Source: Anaerolineales bacterium | Lineage (GTDB): Bacteria > Chloroflexota > Anaerolineae > Anaerolineales > Villigracilaceae | Direction: 5' to 3' | DNA length: 64,000 nt | NCBI GenBank assembly: GCA_019187665.1 | Contig: JABARH010000007.1 | Location: 43,387 to 107,386, forward strand | Shown: positions 38,659-47,021 of the stretch, piece by piece | How the letters are laid out: each line of letters begins with the position of its first letter | Numbering within the stretch: the first letter of the stretch is position 1 | Translations under genes and position numbers: made by a program | The notes under the pieces: generated by a model | What the model saw: the letters and a program-made list of their open reading frames with translations, nothing else | Database searches by the model: none | Told to the model about the DNA's origin: nothing

Positions 38659-39720
38659 ATGAACCAACTGAACGACATCGAAACATCCGCGTTGCAGGCG
38701 CTGGAATCGGTCACGGACGAGGACGCGTTGCAGGCGTGGAAGACCGCGCACATCGGGCGCAGTTCGCCGCTGATGCAGGTTTTTGCCGGGCTGGGCAAAC
38801 TCTCCAAAGAGGAGAAGCCCGCTGTGGGTCAAGCCGCGAACCGGGTGAAGCTGGCGCTCGAGTCCGCGTTCGAGGCGCGCGCGCAGATCATCAAAGACGC
38901 GGCGCTGGCAAAGTCGCTGGAAGAAGAGCAACTGGACGTGACCCTGCCCGGCCGCCCCGCCCCGCGCGGACGATTGCATCCCTCCACCGTTCAACTGCGC
39001 CGCATGCTCGACATCCTCGCCGAGATGGGCTTTCAAGTCTACACCTCGCGCGAAGTCGAGACCGACGAATTCAATTTCCAATTTTTGAATTTCCCTTTGC
39101 ATCACCCCGCGCGTGAAATGCAGGATTCGTTTTACGTTGAGACAGAGGGACGCGGCGACAATCCGATTCTCCTGCGCACGCACACCTCGCCCGGACAGAT
39201 CCGCGCCATGCGTGACGCTGTGGCGGCCGCGCCCGACCCGGCCAATCCGCCTCCGATCCGCATCGCTCTGCCGGGCATGTGCTATCGCTACGAGCAGATC
39301 ACCGCGCGCTCGGAGATTCAATTTAATCAAGTGGAAGGACTCGCCGTCGGCACGAATATCACCTTCGCCGACTTGAAAGGCACGCTGACCGACTTCGCCC
39401 GCCGCATGTTCGGACAGGGCGCGCGCGTCCGTTTCCGCGCCGACCATTTTCCGTTCACCGAACCCTCCGCCGAAATGGACGTGGAATGTTTCGTGTGCGG
39501 CGGCAAGGGTTGTTCGGTCTGCAAGCGCTCAGGCTGGCTGGAGATTCTCGGCTGTGGCATGGTGCATCCCAATGTGCTGATGAGCGGCGGCTACGACCCG
39601 AAGCGTTACACCGGCTTCGCCTTCGGCATGGGACCCGAACGTCAAGCCATGCTGCGTTACCGCATCGAAGACATCCGTTACTTCTGGGGTAACGATGTGA
39701 GATTCCTGGAGCAGTTCTAG
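38659..39720 (+). CDS. pheS: Phenylalanine--tRNA ligase alpha subunit
   Basis: A 353-residue class II synthetase subunit. The N-terminal coiled coil is followed by motif 1 (HPSTVQLRRMLDILAEMGF), motif 2 (LPGMCYRYEQITARSEIQFNQVEGL) and motif 3 (GFAFGMGPERQAMLRYRIEDIR). A zinc-ribbon-like CFVCGGKGCSVCKRSGW insert is present in the catalytic domain, as in many PheS proteins. The ATG at 38659 follows GGAGG; the apparently longer frame consists of T-box and repeat sequence. Regulated by the T-box upstream. It heads an operon interrupted by a four-helix-bundle gene before pheT. Confidence 0.96.
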   Translation: MNQLNDIETSALQALESVTDEDALQAWKTAHIGRSSPLMQVFAGLGKLSKEEKPAVGQAANRVKLALESAFEARAQIIKDAALAKSLEEEQLDVTLPGRPAPRGRLHPSTVQLRRMLDILAEMGFQVYTSREVETDEFNFQFLNFPLHHPAREMQDSFYVETEGRGDNPILLRTHTSPGQIRAMRDAVAAAPDPANPPPIRIALPGMCYRYEQITARSEIQFNQVEGLAVGTNITFADLKGTLTDFARRMFGQGARVRFRADHFPFTEPSAEMDVECFVCGGKGCSVCKRSGWLEILGCGMVHPNVLMSGGYDPKRYTGFAFGMGPERQAMLRYRIEDIRYFWGNDVRFLEQF

Positions 39721-39838
39721 GAGCGGGATTCGGGATTCGATAATTCGATATTCGATAATTCGATATTCGAACATCGAGTATCAAATATCGAATATCAAAT
39801 ATCGAGTATCAAATATCGAGTATCGAGCATCGAAAGGA
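39721..39838. repeat. 7-bp repeat array after pheS
   Basis: GATTCGATAATTCGATATTCG and ATCGAATATCAAATATCGAG units fill the whole gap from the pheS stop to the ribosome site of the next gene. The array begins one base after the pheS stop codon. Confidence 0.88.
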
Positions 39839-39844
39839 GCAACC

Positions 39845-40315
39845 ATGAGCATAAGCGGATTAGAAAAACTGGATGTGTGGTGCAAGGCACAGGATTTTGC
39901 TGTGCGTGTCCACAAGGAAGTTTTACCGTTTTTGCCCTCGGATGAGAAATGGGCGCTTGCCTCGCAAATCCGACGAGCCTCGCAGAGCATTCCCGCAAAC
40001 ATCGCCGAAGGACATGGCCGCTTCTACTTTCAAGACAACGTGCGGTTCTGTTACATCGCGCGCGGCTCGCTTGAAGAGACTCTCAGCCACATTAACTATG
40101 CTTTCAAAGTTGGCTATGTGCCTGGCGCACTTTACAAAACCCTGGTCACAGATGGCGAAAATCTAAATCGTCTCATCAATGGTTATATTGGCTTCCTCAA
40201 GAAAAGTAAACAGGGAGCCAGCGAACCTGGCGCAAACTACGCAGTTCGCGAATCGCAATCAGATTACATCATCGAATCGCCAGAACCTTCCTCTTCAGAC
40301 TCAAATATCGAATAA
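39845..40315 (+). CDS. Four-helix bundle protein (S23 / 23S rRNA intervening-sequence family)
   Basis: A 156-residue protein with the family core LDVWCKAQDFAVRVHKE, IRRASQSIPANIAEGHGR and GSLEETLSHINYA. Relatives (TIGR02436) were first seen inside 23S rRNA intervening sequences and resemble Avd of diversity-generating retroelements; their role is unsettled. AAAGGAG precedes the ATG. The final residues (SDSNIE) are read from the repeat array that follows, so array growth has altered the C-terminus. The gene sits between pheS and pheT with arrays on both sides, suggesting insertion as a cassette. Confidence 0.87.
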   Translation: MSISGLEKLDVWCKAQDFAVRVHKEVLPFLPSDEKWALASQIRRASQSIPANIAEGHGRFYFQDNVRFCYIARGSLEETLSHINYAFKVGYVPGALYKTLVTDGENLNRLINGYIGFLKKSKQGASEPGANYAVRESQSDYIIESPEPSSSDSNIE

Positions 40316-40379
40316 CAAATACCGAATACCGAATACCGAATATCGAATATCGAATACCGAATACCGAATATCGTTTTTT
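40303..40379. repeat. 7-bp repeat array before pheT
   Basis: Units of AAATATCGAATAAC and CGAATACCGAATACCGAATA overlap the last codons of the four-helix-bundle gene and continue to just upstream of the pheT ribosome site. Confidence 0.88.
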
Positions 40380-40390
40380 ACGGAGTTCCC

Positions 40391-43105
40391 ATGAAACTAC
40401 CCCTCTCCTGGCTCAAAGACTACCTTGACATCACCGGCCTGTCTCCCGAAGACATCGCGCGCAAACTCACCTTCGGCGGACTCGAGGTGGAAGAAATTAA
40501 ATACGCCGGCTGGACCATGCCCGCCTACGGCAAGGATGACCGGCGCGAGTTCAAGACCGAAGGCATCGCCTGGGATCGCGAAAGAATCGTCGTGGCGGAA
40601 ATCCGCGAGGTGAAGCCGCATCCCAACGCGGACCGGCTCACCCTCTGCGATCTCTTCGACGGGACGCAGGAACAGGTCGTGCTCACAGGCGCGCCCAACA
40701 TCTTCCACTTAAAAGGAACGGGCAAACTTCCCAAGCCGATCAAGGTCGCATACGCCAAAGAAGGCGCCACCATTTACGACGGTCACGCGGATGGGCTCGT
40801 CCTGACCACGCTCAAGCGCGCCAAGATTCGTGGAGTCGAATCCTACTCGATGGTCTGCTCCGAAAAAGAACTCGGCATCAGCGAGGAACACGAAGGCATC
40901 ATCCTGCTCGACGAGGACGCGCCCGTCGGGACTCCGCTCGCGGATTACATGGGCGACGCTGTGCTGGAAGTGAAGATCAACCCGAACATGGCGCGCTGTG
41001 CCAGCGTGCTGGGAATCGCGCGCGAGTTGGCGGCGTTGCTGGGACGTGAGTTGCGTGACAAAAGCACACACGTATACACGTACACAGGTACACAGGGCGA
41101 TTTCGCGACGCTTGAAATTACCGACCCAACTTTAAACCCACGCTTCGTGCTTGGTTTGATTCGCGATGTTGAAATCAAACAGAGTCCGTATTGGGTTCAG
41201 CGTCGACTCAAAATGGTCGGCGCGCGCCCGATCAATAACATCGTGGACGCGACCAACTACGCCATGTTCGAACTCGGCGAGCCGTTGCACGCGTTCGATT
41301 ACGATGTATTAGTAGGTCGAGTTACGAACTCGACCCACAAGCCCAAGATTCTCACACGCGCCGCAAAAGACGGAGAAAAACTCACCACCCTCGACGGCGT
41401 GGAGCGCACGCTCACTCCGATGAACGTGCTGGTTTGCGACGAAAAGGGCGCGCTCTCGCTCGCGGGTGTGATGGGCGGCGCGGAAAGTGAAGTGACCGAC
41501 AAGACGAAAAATATTTTGCTCGAAGGCGCGGCGTGGAACTTCATCAATGTTCGCCGCACAGCCCGCCAGCACAACCTTCAATCCGAAGCCTCGTTCCGAT
41601 TCTCGCGCGGCGTCCATCCCGCCATGGCAGACAAAGGCGTCAGTCTCGGACTCAAACTGATCAGCGAGTGGAGCGGCGGAACCGTCGCGCCGGGTCTCGT
41701 GGACAGTTACCCCCTGCCCCCGAAAGATCCGACCGTCGAGGTCACGCCGCGCGATGTCAAGCGCGTCCTCGGCATTGATCTGACGGCGCAACAGATCATC
41801 GCGTTGCTGGAAAGAGTCGAGTTCAAGTGTGAAATTCAAGAGCCGATACTCGATACTCGGAAGCCGATACTCGATATTCGATACTCGAACAACGAATCAT
41901 CGAATATCGAATCATCGAATATCGCATCCCCGAATATCGAATCATCGAATATCGCATCCCCGAATATCGAATCATCGAATATCGCATCCCCGAATATCGA
42001 ATCATCGAATATCGCATCCTCGAATCCCGAATCCCGAATTTCCGTCACCACGCCGCCCTATCGCCTCGACATCGGTGAAGGCGTCGTGGGCCTCGCGGAT
42101 ATTCTCGAAGAAATCGCACGACTCTACGGCATCGAAAACATCCCCGCCACAAACATCGCCGACGCGCTCCCGCCGCAGATCGGCAACCCCATCCACGAAT
42201 GGGAGGAGCGTCTGCGCGATCTGCTCATCAGCCTCGGCTTCATCGAAATCGTTTCGTATCGCATGACCTCCGTCGAAAAAGAATCGCGCCTCGCGCGCTT
42301 CGACGATCATGTGGTCATCGCCAACCCGATCACGCCCGAGCGAAATGTGTTGCGCCGCAGTCTTCTTGCCTCGGTCCTCGAAGCCGCCGAAAAAAACGCG
42401 CGCGCCGAATCGCTCTCGCTGTTTGAGATCGGCGCGGTTTTCCTTCCGCACAAAAATGAATTGCCCGACGAACCGCGTAAACTCGCCATCGTGATGACCG
42501 GGCGCCGCGCCGCGACGGCATGGGACGTGAAAGATTCCCCCGTGCTGGATTTCTTCGACATGAAGGGACGCATCGAACTCCTGCTGGCTGGCTTGCAACT
42601 CGCGGACGTTTCCTACGCCCCAGCCGACTCTGCCGCCCATCTCCATCCCGGCAAAGCCGCGGAAATTAAAGTTGGCGACAAAATGATCGGACAATTCGGC
42701 GAACTCCATCCGCTCGTCAAGGAACGCTACGAGTTGGGCGCCTCGCCCGTCCTCGCCGCGGAATTCGACCTCGCCGCGTTAACCTCCGCCCAAAGCGGAT
42801 TCTCCCTCGCGCCCGTGCCGGAGTTCCCGCCCGTCTACGAAGACATCGCCGTCATCGTGGACGAATCGGTGGCGGCTGCGCGCGTGGAAAGCCTCATCCG
42901 CCAAACGGGAGGACGAAGCGTGACAGACGCGCGTCTGTTCGACGTGTATCGCGATGAAAAGATCGGCGCGGGCAAAAAATCGCTGGCGTACGCGCTCACG
43001 TACCAATCCCCCGAAAAGACCCTGACCGACGCCGAAGCCGCCGCGATTCGAAACAAGATCGTGAAGCGGCTCGAGCAGGAGGTCAAGGCGAAGTTGAGGA
43101 GTTGA
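40391..43105 (+). CDS. pheT: Phenylalanine--tRNA ligase beta subunit, with repeat-encoded insertions
   Basis: A 904-residue protein, about 100 longer than usual. It has the EMAP/OB tRNA-binding domain (HPNADRLTLCDLFDG), B3/B4 editing domain (WVQRRLKMVGARPINNIVDATNYAMFELGEPLHAFD), B5 domain, catalytic-like core and C-terminal anticodon-binding domain. Residues about 484-551 contain four tandem NIESSNIASP decapeptides from a 30-bp repeat, splitting the B5 domain between FKCEIQ and ISVTTPPYRLDIGEG. Residues 309-315 come from a perfect 9-bp palindrome at 41315-41335, and residues 226-236 from an ACAC-rich tract. The frame is intact throughout, so the protein is probably functional with surface loops. 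Confidence 0.95.
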   Translation: MKLPLSWLKDYLDITGLSPEDIARKLTFGGLEVEEIKYAGWTMPAYGKDDRREFKTEGIAWDRERIVVAEIREVKPHPNADRLTLCDLFDGTQEQVVLTGAPNIFHLKGTGKLPKPIKVAYAKEGATIYDGHADGLVLTTLKRAKIRGVESYSMVCSEKELGISEEHEGIILLDEDAPVGTPLADYMGDAVLEVKINPNMARCASVLGIARELAALLGRELRDKSTHVYTYTGTQGDFATLEITDPTLNPRFVLGLIRDVEIKQSPYWVQRRLKMVGARPINNIVDATNYAMFELGEPLHAFDYDVLVGRVTNSTHKPKILTRAAKDGEKLTTLDGVERTLTPMNVLVCDEKGALSLAGVMGGAESEVTDKTKNILLEGAAWNFINVRRTARQHNLQSEASFRFSRGVHPAMADKGVSLGLKLISEWSGGTVAPGLVDSYPLPPKDPTVEVTPRDVKRVLGIDLTAQQIIALLERVEFKCEIQEPILDTRKPILDIRYSNNESSNIESSNIASPNIESSNIASPNIESSNIASPNIESSNIASSNPESRISVTTPPYRLDIGEGVVGLADILEEIARLYGIENIPATNIADALPPQIGNPIHEWEERLRDLLISLGFIEIVSYRMTSVEKESRLARFDDHVVIANPITPERNVLRRSLLASVLEAAEKNARAESLSLFEIGAVFLPHKNELPDEPRKLAIVMTGRRAATAWDVKDSPVLDFFDMKGRIELLLAGLQLADVSYAPADSAAHLHPGKAAEIKVGDKMIGQFGELHPLVKERYELGASPVLAAEFDLAALTSAQSGFSLAPVPEFPPVYEDIAVIVDESVAAARVESLIRQTGGRSVTDARLFDVYRDEKIGAGKKSLAYALTYQSPEKTLTDAEAAAIRNKIVKRLEQEVKAKLRS
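41838..42045. repeat. In-frame 30-bp repeat array within pheT
   Basis: The unit CGAATATCGAATCATCGAAT + ATCGCATCCC is repeated about four times, preceded by GATACTCGATATTCG units and followed by CGAATCCCGAATCCC. Because 30 is a multiple of three, the array keeps the reading frame of pheT and encodes the NIESSNIASP repeat. Confidence 0.92.
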
Positions 43106-43112
43106 GAGAGTT

Positions 43113-43460
43113 CTATCCCCCCGCCAGTTTGACCTGATAGCCCAGCCCCAACAACACAGACGCGATGCGTTCGCGCTGTTCGCCCTGAATCTCGATCACG
43201 CCATCCTTCACCGTTCCGCCCGTGCCGCACTCCTGTTTCAATAACTTCGCCAGCGTTTTCAGGGCCTCTTCGGAAAGCGCAAGATTCCTGACAAGAATCA
43301 CCGACTTGCCGCCGCGCCTGCTTTTTTCCCGGTGGAGATAGACCACCCGTCGTTGCGGCGGCAACAATACCCCGCTCCCTGTGGGGGCGGGGGTGAAATT
43401 TTTCTTCTTCCTCAAATCCCCCTCCTCCGAAGACCAGACCGTGCGATGCGAATCGCTCAT
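43113..43460 (-). CDS. SUI1/eIF1-like translation factor (YciH type)
   Basis: A 115-residue protein. The C-terminal 70 residues match the SUI1 domain: VYLHREKSRRGGKSVILVRNL, LLKQECGTGGTVKDGVIEIQGEQRERIASVLLGLGY, including the Gly-rich GTGGT loop. The family (archaeal/eukaryotic eIF1, bacterial YciH) affects start-codon fidelity or stress translation. The start at 43460 overlaps the preceding carboxypeptidase stop by four bases (ATGA), implying coupling. It converges on pheT, whose stop is seven bases away, with no visible terminator between. Confidence 0.9.
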   Translation of the reverse strand: MSDSHRTVWSSEEGDLRKKKNFTPAPTGSGVLLPPQRRVVYLHREKSRRGGKSVILVRNLALSEEALKTLAKLLKQECGTGGTVKDGVIEIQGEQRERIASVLLGLGYQVKLAGG

Positions 43461-44950
43461 GGCCTTGCACCCCGAATGAATTCCGCCAGGTCGCGCTTCA
43501 TCGCTTCGAGCGAGGGCATGTGAATGTACATCATGTGTCCCGCCTCGTAGTAGGCCATGTGGATATTTTTTCGCAGCGACTCGTGCAGGCCGAGATGGTG
43601 GAAGGTATATTCGGCGGCAAAGTAGGGCGTGCCAAGATCGTAGTAGCCGTTGGCGACGAACACTTTGAGATGCGGGTTGACCGTCATCGCCTTGCGCAGA
43701 GTTTCGGCCACATAGATGGCCTGCCCCTCGAACTCCTTGAACGACCACGGGTGGACGCGGCCGCTGAGAATCTCATACGGCAGGTCGGATTCAAACTTAA
43801 GTTCCGCCCGCACGTAATGATAGAACCCGGCCGTATAGGGCGCCAGCACCGCGTCGAGCAGCGGATCAGACTCCGCCGTTTCGGTCACACCGGAACGGTC
43901 CATGCCAACCAGGCGGCTGTCGAGGCGGCCCACGGTCAGGCCGCGTTCACGCAGCAATTCCTTGAAGAAGTGCTGATCCCGGATGCGCAGATTCGAGCGT
44001 TCGATAAATTGTGGTGAGAGGCCGGTATAGTGCGACAGTTTTTCCACAATGACGGCGCGTTCTTGCGGTGTGAGCAGATCGCCTTTAAGCAGGGCGGAGG
44101 CATATTGTCCGAGCGCAAATTCCTCTGCTTCATCGAGCAGGTTTTGCAGTGTCGCGTGCCTGCCTGGCAGCGCGTCGTGATACCAGGCGGTGGCCGCATA
44201 CCCCGGCAGATAGACAATGTACGGCAGGTCGTTGCCAAAGGCGAAATCAATCGTCGCGAAATCCAGCACCGATGAGATAAGCATGATGCCATTTAACATC
44301 ATGCCGTGACGTTCATAGAGGTACCCCGAAAGCCCGGCGGCGCGCGTCGTGCCGTACGATTCACCGATCAGGAACTTGGGCGAGAGCCAGCGCTGATAAC
44401 GTGTGGTATACAACCGGATGAAATCGCCGACCGATTCGATATCCTTCTTGAACCCGTGATACTCGACCGGCTTTTGCCCCTCCACCGCGCGGCTATAGCC
44501 CGTGCTGACCGGGTCAATGAAAACCAGGTCGGTTTCGTCGAGGAGCGAATATTCGTTATCCGTCAATTGATAGGGCGGGCGCGGCAGGCTGCCGTCAAAT
44601 TCCTGAACGACGCGGCGCGGCCCCAACACCCCCAGATGCAGCCACACCGAGGAGGAACCCGGCCCACCGTTGAAGGAGAACGTCAGCGGGCGTTTCGATT
44701 TATCCCGGCCAACGTCCCTGGTGTACGCGATGAAAAAGATCTGAGCGCGCGGCTTCTCGCCCTCCGCCTCTTTGTTGCTGTCGGCGGTCTCCTCTTTCAG
44801 CACCATCGTCCCGGTCGTGACAGTGTACTTGATCTGCCTCCCGCCGATTTTGACCGTGTGCCGGGTCTCCACAAGGTTATCCTTCGGGATGTTTTTTTCC
44901 TCTTGTTTTTGTTCCTTCGGTTCGGGCGTTTTTGGGTTCGATTCAGCCAT
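43457..44950 (-). CDS. Serine carboxypeptidase (peptidase S10)
   Basis: A 497-residue alpha/beta-hydrolase-fold carboxypeptidase. The family motifs FSFNGGPGSSSVWLHLGVLGPR, LVFIDPVSTGYSR, the nucleophile GESYG, the aspartate in NGYYDLGTPY and the histidine in YEAGHMMYIH are all present. No signal peptide is seen; the N-terminus is polar and Lys/Glu-rich, so the enzyme is probably cytoplasmic. The start at 44950 has GGAG at good distance. It is followed by the SUI1 gene with a four-base overlap. Confidence 0.92.
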   Translation of the reverse strand: MAESNPKTPEPKEQKQEEKNIPKDNLVETRHTVKIGGRQIKYTVTTGTMVLKEETADSNKEAEGEKPRAQIFFIAYTRDVGRDKSKRPLTFSFNGGPGSSSVWLHLGVLGPRRVVQEFDGSLPRPPYQLTDNEYSLLDETDLVFIDPVSTGYSRAVEGQKPVEYHGFKKDIESVGDFIRLYTTRYQRWLSPKFLIGESYGTTRAAGLSGYLYERHGMMLNGIMLISSVLDFATIDFAFGNDLPYIVYLPGYAATAWYHDALPGRHATLQNLLDEAEEFALGQYASALLKGDLLTPQERAVIVEKLSHYTGLSPQFIERSNLRIRDQHFFKELLRERGLTVGRLDSRLVGMDRSGVTETAESDPLLDAVLAPYTAGFYHYVRAELKFESDLPYEILSGRVHPWSFKEFEGQAIYVAETLRKAMTVNPHLKVFVANGYYDLGTPYFAAEYTFHHLGLHESLRKNIHMAYYEAGHMMYIHMPSLEAMKRDLAEFIRGARP

Positions 44951-45005
44951 GAGCGTTCTCCTTGTTGAGCATCCTATCGCCGTGCGCGTTTCGAAACGAG
45001 GGGGA

Positions 45006-45737
45006 CTACCATCCCTCCGCCAGCCGCACGGCATGGCGTTCCGGCAATTTCAACTCGCGGATGCGCGCCTGCACTGCAGCCACATCATATTCCACGCGGC
45101 GCGCCTGCCAGATGTGCGCCTCTGTATCGTAGATGGCGTAGGCTGCGCGCGGGTCGCGGTCACGCGGCTGGCCCACTGAACCAGGGTTGAAGATCGTGCG
45201 CGGCACCATCGGCAGAGGTTCGTCCACCACCGGCGCGCCCAGCGTGATGCGATCATCCTTCTCGTTCAAACGAAATATGGATTGCAAATGAGTGTGGCCC
45301 ACGAAACAGAACGGCGTATCGAAATGTTCGAAGTTCAGGCGCGCCGTCAATGAATTGATGATATATTCCCAGACCGGATCGCGCGGACTGCCGTGCGCCA
45401 GCGTCGCTTCGCCGTGCACCTGCGTTGTTTCAGGCAGGGATTTGAGAAAATCCACATTGTCCGCGTAAAGCGCCCGGATCTGGTATTCCAGCGAGCGCCG
45501 CGCATCGCCGTTGAACGCCGAAAGCGGCATGCGTCCCAGCGCCGCCACATCGTGGTTACCCAGCAGGCAGGTCAGGTTGGGGATGTCGCGCACGCGTTCC
45601 ACGCACAGATTCGGCTCCGGACCGTAGCCCACAAGATCGCCCAGGCACCAGGTCTCGTCCACCTCGCCCGCGTCCTTCAACACGGCCTGCAAGGCATCGT
45701 AATTTCCGTGAATATCCGAGAGCACAAGAACGCGCAT
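45006..45737 (-). CDS. Metallophosphoesterase, YfcE/MJ0936-like
   Basis: A 243-residue calcineurin-like phosphoesterase with the metal sites SDIHGNYDAL, CLGDLVGYGP, LLGNHD, AHGSPRD and CFVGHTHLQ all intact. Members are phosphodiesterases or phosphatases; the substrate is unknown. It starts two bases after the coaBC stop, so both are probably in one transcript. Confidence 0.9.
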   Translation of the reverse strand: MRVLVLSDIHGNYDALQAVLKDAGEVDETWCLGDLVGYGPEPNLCVERVRDIPNLTCLLGNHDVAALGRMPLSAFNGDARRSLEYQIRALYADNVDFLKSLPETTQVHGEATLAHGSPRDPVWEYIINSLTARLNFEHFDTPFCFVGHTHLQSIFRLNEKDDRITLGAPVVDEPLPMVPRTIFNPGSVGQPRDRDPRAAYAIYDTEAHIWQARRVEYDVAAVQARIRELKLPERHAVRLAEGW

Positions 45738-45739
45738 GA

Positions 45740-46954
45740 TTATGTCTCCAGCAATGTTGCCACGCGTGCGATGATGGTTTCCGCCGCCTGGCTCTTGCTC
45801 ATCACCGGCAGAGACTCCTGCGTCCCATCTGCAAACAGGAGCGTCACGCGGTTGGTCTCGACGCCAAACCCCGCATCGGCGGCGGAAATATCGTTGGCCG
45901 CGATCAGGTCCAATTTTTTCGACTTCAATTTTTCAGAGGCGTTCAGCAACAGGTCGCGGCTCTCCGCCGCGAAGCCGATCGTTACCTTTGGCCGCTTCAC
46001 CCTGAATTTGCGGGCGGATACCGCCTCGAGAACATCTTCCGTCGCTTCGAGTTCGATCTGTGGAATCCCGTCGCGCTTCTTTATTTTGTTCCTGGCCGCC
46101 CGCGTGGGACGGAAATCGGCGACCGCCGCGGCCATGATGAGCGCGTCGGCATGCGCGGATGCTTTCAACACGGCATCCAGCATCTGCCTTGCGGTTTCCA
46201 CATGGATTATGCCCGCCCCGACCGGCGGAGTCAATGACGTGGGCGCAGTGATCAAAGTCACCTGCGCGCCCGCGTCGAGCGCGGCCTGGGCGAGGGCGTA
46301 GCCCTGCCTGCCCGACGAACGATTCGTCAACATCCGCACCGGGTCGAGCGGCTCCTGCGTCCCCCCGGCGGAGACGACAACCGATTTCCCGGCCAGCCCG
46401 CCTGCCCTTCCAAGCGCGAGACGCAGATGGCCAAGGATTTCCACCGGTTCGACCATGCGTCCCCTGCCGCTCATGCCGGAGGCCAGATGCCCCTCCGCCG
46501 GTCCGATGATCGTTGCGCCGCGGTCAATCAGAATTTTAAGATTCGCTTGCGTGGCGGGCGCGTCGTACATCCCGCCGTCCATGGCAGGCGCCAAAACGAG
46601 CAAACCCGTATTGGCAAGCGCGGTGATGGCCAGCAAATTGTCGGCGAGGCCGTGCGCGAACCTGGCCAGGGTATTGGCCGTGCAGGGCGCGATGAGCAAC
46701 GCGTCGGCCTGGCGCGCGAGACCGACATGCAGCACGTGCGCCTCGCCTCCCCAAAGATCGGCGTCGGTGTAGGCGCGGCGGCCTGTCAGCGATTGGAAGG
46801 TGAGCGGCGTGACGAATTTTTCCGCGCCGGGGGTCAGGATCACGTTCACTTGCGCGCCCGCCTGGGTCAGTTTGGAGGCGATATCGGCGGCCTTGTAGGC
46901 CGCGATAGATCCGCTTACGCCGAGCAGGATGCGCTTGCCGCTAAAGATGGGCAT
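45740..46954 (-). CDS. coaBC: Bifunctional phosphopantothenoylcysteine decarboxylase / phosphopantothenate--cysteine ligase
   Basis: A 404-residue enzyme of coenzyme A biosynthesis. The N-terminal flavoprotein CoaC domain has VSGSIAAYKAADI, the APCTANTLARFAHGLADNLL region and MDGGMYDAPATQANL; the C-terminal CoaB domain has VVSAGGTQEPLDPVRMLTNRSSG, AAVADFRP and KIKK. The start at 46954 is supported by TATAAT six bases upstream and by the family start; the longer frame crosses the divergent dusB promoter. Confidence 0.95.
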   Translation of the reverse strand: MPIFSGKRILLGVSGSIAAYKAADIASKLTQAGAQVNVILTPGAEKFVTPLTFQSLTGRRAYTDADLWGGEAHVLHVGLARQADALLIAPCTANTLARFAHGLADNLLAITALANTGLLVLAPAMDGGMYDAPATQANLKILIDRGATIIGPAEGHLASGMSGRGRMVEPVEILGHLRLALGRAGGLAGKSVVVSAGGTQEPLDPVRMLTNRSSGRQGYALAQAALDAGAQVTLITAPTSLTPPVGAGIIHVETARQMLDAVLKASAHADALIMAAAVADFRPTRAARNKIKKRDGIPQIELEATEDVLEAVSARKFRVKRPKVTIGFAAESRDLLLNASEKLKSKKLDLIAANDISAADAGFGVETNRVTLLFADGTQESLPVMSKSQAAETIIARVATLLET

Positions 46955-46960
46955 GGCCTG

Positions 46961-46966
46961 ATTATA
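46961..46966 (-). promoter_or_regulatory. -10 element for leaderless coaBC
   Basis: On the minus strand TATAAT is followed by CAGGCC and the ATG. The six-base spacing leaves no room for a leader or Shine-Dalgarno. Confidence 0.6.
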
Positions 46967-47008
46967 CCGCCAGAGAAGACGATGATTAAGCGGGTCGAGG
47001 CGCTCTGA

Positions 47009-47014
47009 TATACT
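47009..47014 (+). promoter_or_regulatory. -10 element for leaderless dusB
   Basis: TATACT is followed by seven bases before the ATG at 47022. This promoter diverges from that of coaBC within 55 bases. Confidence 0.5.
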
Positions 47015-47021
47015 TCCCGCC

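Noticed and set aside
38436..42045. The CGATATT repeats as decoys or substrates for the EcoRV-like nuclease
   Set aside because: The arrays contain GATATT or AATATC, one base from GATATC, but do not form the actual target; the resemblance may be coincidental and the system is 20 kb away.
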